Assembly: GCF_040054535.1 (NCBI RefSeq)
Contig: NC_090796.1
Location: 6,623,001 to 6,687,000 of the forward strand
DNA: 64,000 nucleotides
Direction of reading: 5' to 3'
From: Antennarius striatus
Taxonomy: Eukaryota; Chordata; Actinopteri; Lophiiformes; Antennariidae
Under the pieces are notes generated by a model. The model saw nothing but the letters and a program-made list of their open reading frames with translations, had not been told where the DNA came from and did no database searches. The translations under genes were made by a program, and so were the position numbers. Positions 58,159-64,000 of the stretch are shown here, piece by piece. Within the stretch, counting starts at the first letter, position 1; every line of letters begins with the position of its first letter.

Positions 58159-61100
58159 GTGAGAATCCTCAACACAACGACACAAAGAGTCATTTCATAA
58201 CTAATGACATTTTTAGTCCCTTTAAAAAGTTACTATTTACTCGCCACAAGTAAATGTAAGTAAATATAAAACAAAGTTTGCGCTCCAGGCTTTTTCTTTT
58301 CCCCCCCATTGAGGCCTTTATTTTTATGAAGTTCTTTTGTTTGAGGCCATAGATGCTGAAGAAGCCACTTAGTGGTGAAATCATTAGAAGCAGACATAAA
58401 CTCTGATTAGTTTTAGACTTCATTAAACCTGATAGTGTTAATGTGTGGTGGTAAAAGAAGACGGGGACCCACACCTCATGGACACAAACTTGTCAATTTA
58501 AGCATATTAAATTAAGACTGGGTTTATACGTTTGAATGTGTAGTATGAGGATCTCAATTTAAAAAAAAATATTTGTTCAAGTCATAGTACGATAGATAGA
58601 CGATACTTTTATTGATCTTGAGGCAAATTGGGAGTATTTGACATATATTTATAATTTTTAAACACTTGTAGTCCCACATGCTCATCAAGAACTTTTTTCT
58701 TGTATTGTTTTTTCTGTTTTTTTTTCTCTCTCTTGTGAACATGCTCTGTTATCAATTCACAGTTTGTAGATGACTGAAAGATAAAGTAATGAAATGTGAT
58801 GGACTGAGCAACAGGAACAGATCTTCCCTTCCACTTTGTCCCAGCATGCTGCTGCCGTCAGTCCCTTGCTGATACATTAATATCTCTCAGCACCAATGAG
58901 AGGCTCTGCTGATATCTTTGAAGGATGGCGGCATATTCAGTCCACTGCCAATAAATTGCTTTTTATTGAGCTGACACTCTGCTTCCCTAAGTGTCCAGTG
59001 TTGATCCCCTGAGAGCCGTATTACCAGCTTGATCACAGAGGGAGGATGGGTTGTGGTTGAGGATAGTGGCAGTTTGTATGACCCCTCTGTGGTCATGTGT
59101 TGCATGCATAAAGACCGTGTTACAAACATGTCACAAAATGGCTCCATTTGAGTTTTTTCAATAAATAAAATAAGAATAAAATAAGTAGGACGAAGAGAGA
59201 ACATAATCGTAGTCATAAACTAAAAATGTACAAGTTTAAAGTGGGAAGAAAATGGGTACAATACTTATTCATTTACAAATTAAAATGTTTCTAAGTTGCC
59301 ATAAGTAAGTAGCATGAAGATTTGAGAAAATGGACAGTGATGGAGGAACTGATGAAGAGGAACATGTTAAATATCTCAGGAGTGAATGGCAGCCTGATAA
59401 AAGGAGAGAGAGGAGGGCATGGAAGTGTGGAAGAAAAAGTGTGAAGTGGGAGAAGAAGACAGGGCGAGATGCAGAGAGAGATCAATGTAGTCGAGTAATG
59501 ATCTGTGCACTGGGAGGCTCCGGTGGAACGGCGCTGAGTGACAACACAGATCAAACTTTTTTTTGCGTCTCTGTGCACTATTGTTTCCTTTTTTAGTGGT
59601 TTGCATTCAATAAATGTGATGATGATGAAGTAGTTGGTGACGAAAAAAGCAGCACATTGCTTTATTTCATGTAAAATATCTTTTTGCAATCAGTCTTCAT
59701 AAAATGCAAAGTTGGACTTAAACCAATTCAGTACTACAATTTGTGTAAACATACGGTGTTAGTGATGGGGGACAGGTTTGAACCAACATCATGTCTTTGT
59801 GTAAGTTTGTATGATCATTGTCATTCAGTCAAGATATCACCTAAAGTCACAATGCCTGTATGGGAATCAATAGGGCATAGAAGTGCAGAAGAAGTGACAA
59901 AAACGGGAGAAAAAGAAATAATTACAAAGAGAAGGGATGAACCGGATATCACATGCATAAAGTTTCAAATTAAGAATTTATAAATTATAAATATAATGAT
60001 AATTGACTACCTGTGAAGAATCCTATCCTTAGTGAAATCCTCTTACTGTATTGCGAGGATGGTTGCCTGTTATGTTGTGTTGTCAGCGATTTTAGTTCAA
60101 AGGTCAGTTTATTTGAGCTGAAGTTGCAAATCCTGATGGAAAGTCAGCGTGGTGTTACTGATACTTTACACCGGTTGTTCATTTGAGATTCTTGTCTTCT
60201 CTAGATTTACATAACATAACAAATTTAATAAAAGCCACGGTGAACATCAAAATTTTAATTAAATGTGTTAAACCTGAAGGATCATGCTGTGGGTCTGTAG
60301 TTAGGAGGATGGTTCCAAAGCTGAACAGTCATGGGGGTTAAAGGTGAGGGCACCGTCAGCCTCAACGCTTCTCCTGCTGCTCTTTTGTTTTTTGATAAAC
60401 TGACCTTCCCTTGTTCTCCTTTAACGCAGACATGACGTGTTCGCCAGGTAGTTTTTTTCTCTTCCTCTTCTTTTCTCTTTTGTGAAGCCGTAATGAAACG
60501 AGTGTTTTTGTTCCGTCCTAATCCGCTGACAGCTCCTGTCAACGCTTGTGTGAATTGGACTGGTGTAATGACGGGTCAGGCATCAACACGGACAGCTCAG
60601 GGACATGTAGAGTGGCTGAGAGGGATTAGGCCTTCAGTCACAGTTAAACAAGGCCTTATGAAGCGTGAGTCAACATCCCTGAACAGCCCCCCCCCCCCCT
60701 CACCTGGTGAGCCCTTCACTGGGTCACAGACTGGCCAACATGCACCAAGTGGTGCTTGGATTTCTTTTATTTCTGTACAGTAATTTTTTCCCTACTAACG
60801 CCTGGGCAGCTTCATCCCACAAAACTTGCCGCCACCCTTCCTTAAAAAAATATTTTATTTATTCACCAAATTTATGTGCACTCAGTTTAAGATGTTTTAT
60901 TGCAGTTCTCTGCTATTCGTGGCTACGCTACATTTTTTTTTCAGTTGCTCTCAATGTTCTTTCTTCTTCTGTTTGAAGTGTGTTGGAAGTAGAGCGATGT
61001 GGCTCCAGTGATTTTTTTATATGGCATAAGCGCTGGACTGTTTAAAAAAAAAAAGCCTTTAAAATGCTGCATTACTTGTCAGCAGCCAGTCAACTCCTGG

Positions 61101-64000
61101 CATTTGCTCCTGTGTTCTCAGAAATAACAAGCAAACCAGCTTCAAAACTGACCCACTTTATTTTGAAATATATGCAATACAGGTGCTCTAATTTTTACCA
61201 ATGTGACAAATAGTGTATGTTCCAAAAGTTACCGATAAATATCCATAGAGGACTCTCCACTGGCGTTTCAGCAAAGAGAAATACATGTGTTTAATTTGTG
61301 GTAGAATCTTTTATGCGAAGTGATGTACAGGTAGAAGGTGATAGGCAGAACTAGGGTTTCATACTAAACTTAAATTGAAGGGTACCAGTCGGTGTGAACA
61401 CTGCAATTGTCAGACGGTATTTAATATCTAATTATAATAACTGAAATTAGGTTTATTATTGAGAGTGAAGCACAGCAGTAGTATGTAGTAGTAAAGTCTG
61501 ATATTGATAGTCATCCGTAGTAAGGACTCCGTTTTTTTTTTTTCATTTTCATTTTTATTATCGTTAGAATAGAACCATACAATATCAGATTAAAATAGAA
61601 GAAGCTTTCCCTTGAAATTATTAATATGCATGGCTTTCAATAAACGTTCTGAGTGCATCACTGTCAGATAAAATGTGTGAACAGTTCAAATATGATTCCT
61701 TTCGTAAAACTACAGTCCAATGAGGGTTGAATTCCTAGTGAAGTCTTACTTCTACGAATGTGTTGTGATAGTTAGTTAATGACAGCTAACTGGTTTTCTT
61801 TAACCCTAACCGTGACCGTTCCTCAACCTAACATGGTTAATACTGTTACCATAGTGACAAAAGTGCTATAACCTGAACCCAGAAGTCATTTTAACCCAAA
61901 AATGTTTCCGCAACATTTTTCAAACATCCTGCAAATCAGCTCGTCAAAATGATGCTTTGATAACTGATGATGGAGCTACGGTGGGAAAGAAATCCAAACC
62001 ACAAAAGTGATTTTGTATATTTAGGAAATAAACCAGGTAGGAAAGAATGGAAACATGACAGATGGCAAATGAGCAGAAAGAGATGACATGAAGAGAGAAC
62101 TTGTTAAGGAAGAAAAATAAAGGGTAAAGGGACTAAATGAAGAAAACAATGGAGTGGCTTAATTTTTATTTTTAAATATTTAAATTCTTACCTGAGTAAA
62201 AAATGTAACAGGATACAGCTGGGTGATTTTACATTTATTTAATAAAAACAGAAGAAAACATCGATGCCCTTAAGTCATCAGCATTAAGCTCCTGGTGAGT
62301 CTTAAAGTAAATATTGTGTTGACTATAGTTCATTGGAAAATACATAAGAAACCCTTTGACTTCAGTCTTAAATATGCAGATTCATTATTTTTCTATGAAA
62401 TAATTTTCAAAATTGTTAAACTATTATTAATAAAGATGATTTGAGATTAGTTAGGCAGACAGCACAAGACAAAAAAGACTTTGCCCTATATGAACTCTCA
62501 TGATAATAATTATTAATCAATAATTATCTGTGCCTCTTCCCTTCTCCCAGTCATACAGTCTGTTAAATTTATTTTGATCACGTTAGTACCCTGTGACTTA
62601 CGTGTGTCTGTTTGATACTGAGCTGTTGTGTGTGAAGCCAACGACAGCAACACATGAAACTGGGCTACAAAATAACACTTGAACATTTAATCTCTTGCTT
62701 TCAACGTACCGTCTGTGTCTCTGGGCTCACAGACAGACTTGGACTCCGTCTCCAGCTGGTAACCAAGGAAAATACATGGACATCCTTAAAGGAAGCATTT
62801 GGCAAATTGTTTTAGAAAAAAATGCTTATATGTGGAAAGCCTTGGCTTTGTGTTCTAGTGGAAATGATCCTGTGGTTTGGTGGTGGAGAACGAGGGCTTA
62901 GACAGCCATGGGCTACAAGTGAGTGGGTGTGAGTTTGCGTGTGAGCTCGGATTCATTCACATTTCGGTGTCCATCCACGTTTTCTTGACACTGTAAATAT
63001 CCAGCATTTATAAATGTAATTTCCGCATATCGATCACCTGAAATAGGTTCTTCACATTGATCTCGGTCTCGCTCCTTTTATCTCACTGTTGCTGCAGACA
63101 TTAATTAACTTTTGAATATTCAATCTTGTTGACAAGGAGCGCCGTCGGTGACATTTATTCTCCCCGATCTGAATGATGCTGAAGTGGATTTATTGGTTTG
63201 TTCGGGTCACTCCAAATGCATAAAGTCACTGGACAGTCGCTGCTCCTGTTAGAGTCGAGTCAATAGAGTCTCAAGCTCCATATCTCTGTCCTTAATCGAC
63301 TTGTTTCTTGTCACATAGACTCCTAGAATACTCAGCTGCCAGCTGGATGTGGTACCTACACAGGAATGTCTAGGAATACCTTCTTCCAATCTCAAGGGAT
63401 CCTCCAGTAAAATTCCTCCCTGCTCACATTCTTGGAGGCTGCATGGTGCAGAATGTTTTTGCTTTGTTTTTTCAGACTGACAAGATGGTTCTGGGGAAAA
63501 AAAAGAATTTTGAAAAGTATAAATGTAGAGATCTTGCTGGGAGAAAGAAGGCTTTGTGCAGAGGACAGGGTTCAATGCTTTGTGAGTATTTGAAGTTGCA
63601 TCAGCACAGGAAGGAAAAATGACTCGTTTGCATATCTGACCGTGAGCATCGCCATCCAGGATGTCTGTCAAAGTGGATAAACATGACGTGACGTGCGCTG
63701 CTATTTACATGCAAAGGGTTTTATATTTGAATTAATACAAGATGTGAATTCAGCTGGAAAACTGTAAGGATTTAATCAAATCTGACTCTGTAAATTGGTG
63801 CAGGAAGGGTATGGATTTCAAGGTGTGATCCAACTTGGTCATCAATATTTCAAGAGCCTTTCATTGGCTGACCTTTTCCCCACCCAGTTTGTTGTGTCTC
63901 ACCCAATCAGAAATAACGGCATCAGGTCACTGGTGAGAGGATCAACATTTCAATGCTTTGTTTGTGTCGTTCATCACTGTTACACTTTTTTTTTGTTCCA
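58159..64000 (+). other. HS3ST3-like first intron (incomplete)
   Basis: At least 5.8 kb following the GTGAGA donor. No sequence resembling the second HS3ST exon (after EWYR, family members continue with a DLMP-type block) was found in any frame. A short SINE-tail relic lies at 58590-58650 (actttt attgatcttgaggc). The rest is unassigned AT-rich DNA with poly-A/T runs. Confidence 0.75.

Overview
The window is nuclear DNA from a ray-finned (teleost) fish. The evidence is spliced genes with GT/AG introns, proteins that match vertebrate families at family-typical length, AT-rich introns, many long (CA)n/(GT)n microsatellites, and several families of tRNA-headed SINE-like repeats and degenerate retrotransposon pieces of the kind common in teleosts. 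Nothing looks bacterial or viral, and there is no CRISPR array or operon. The species cannot be named from sequence alone.

Four genes are supported. (1) Positions about 160-26330, minus strand: a complete EP300 (p300 lysine acetyltransferase) gene. All 31 coding exons could be placed by hand with consistent splice phases. They give an uninterrupted 2,767-residue protein with TAZ1, KIX, bromodomain, PHD/RING, HAT, ZZ, TAZ2, the nuclear-coactivator-binding domain and a long Gln/Gly/Pro-rich tail. (2) Positions 34450-36628, minus strand: a divergent PIM-family kinase gene in seven coding exons (335 residues from the chosen ATG), with a decayed duplicate of its first coding exon about 0.8 kb upstream and a possible promoter near 37.9 kb. 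(3) Positions 41139-42811, plus strand: neurl2, a two-exon NHR + SOCS-box ubiquitin-ligase adaptor gene. (4) Positions 57680-58158, plus strand: the first coding exon of a heparan sulfate 3-O-sulfotransferase of the HS3ST3 group; its second exon lies beyond the right edge.

The space between genes is largely repeat-derived. 26.5-34.4 kb holds SINE-like copies, an L2/Rex1-like LINE fragment, a long degenerate retroelement-like block and a tandem pair of ~180-bp units. 37.9-41.1 kb and 42.9-57.7 kb are mostly unassigned DNA with more SINE-like pieces, microsatellites and one perfect 32-bp palindrome. 58.2-64.0 kb is the beginning of the HS3ST3-like first intron.

The genes share no obvious pathway: p300 is a nuclear coactivator, the PIM-like protein a probable cytosolic/nuclear kinase or pseudokinase, Neurl2 a Cullin-ligase substrate receptor and HS3ST3 a Golgi enzyme. 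Points of most interest are the PIM-like kinase with altered kinase motifs and a broken exon duplicate, the polyglutamine-rich GC-rich last exon of ep300, a 20-bp perfect hairpin in the ep300 3' UTR, the 32-bp palindrome at 56.3 kb, and microsatellites that apparently grew inside a SINE body and inside a 122-bp intron.
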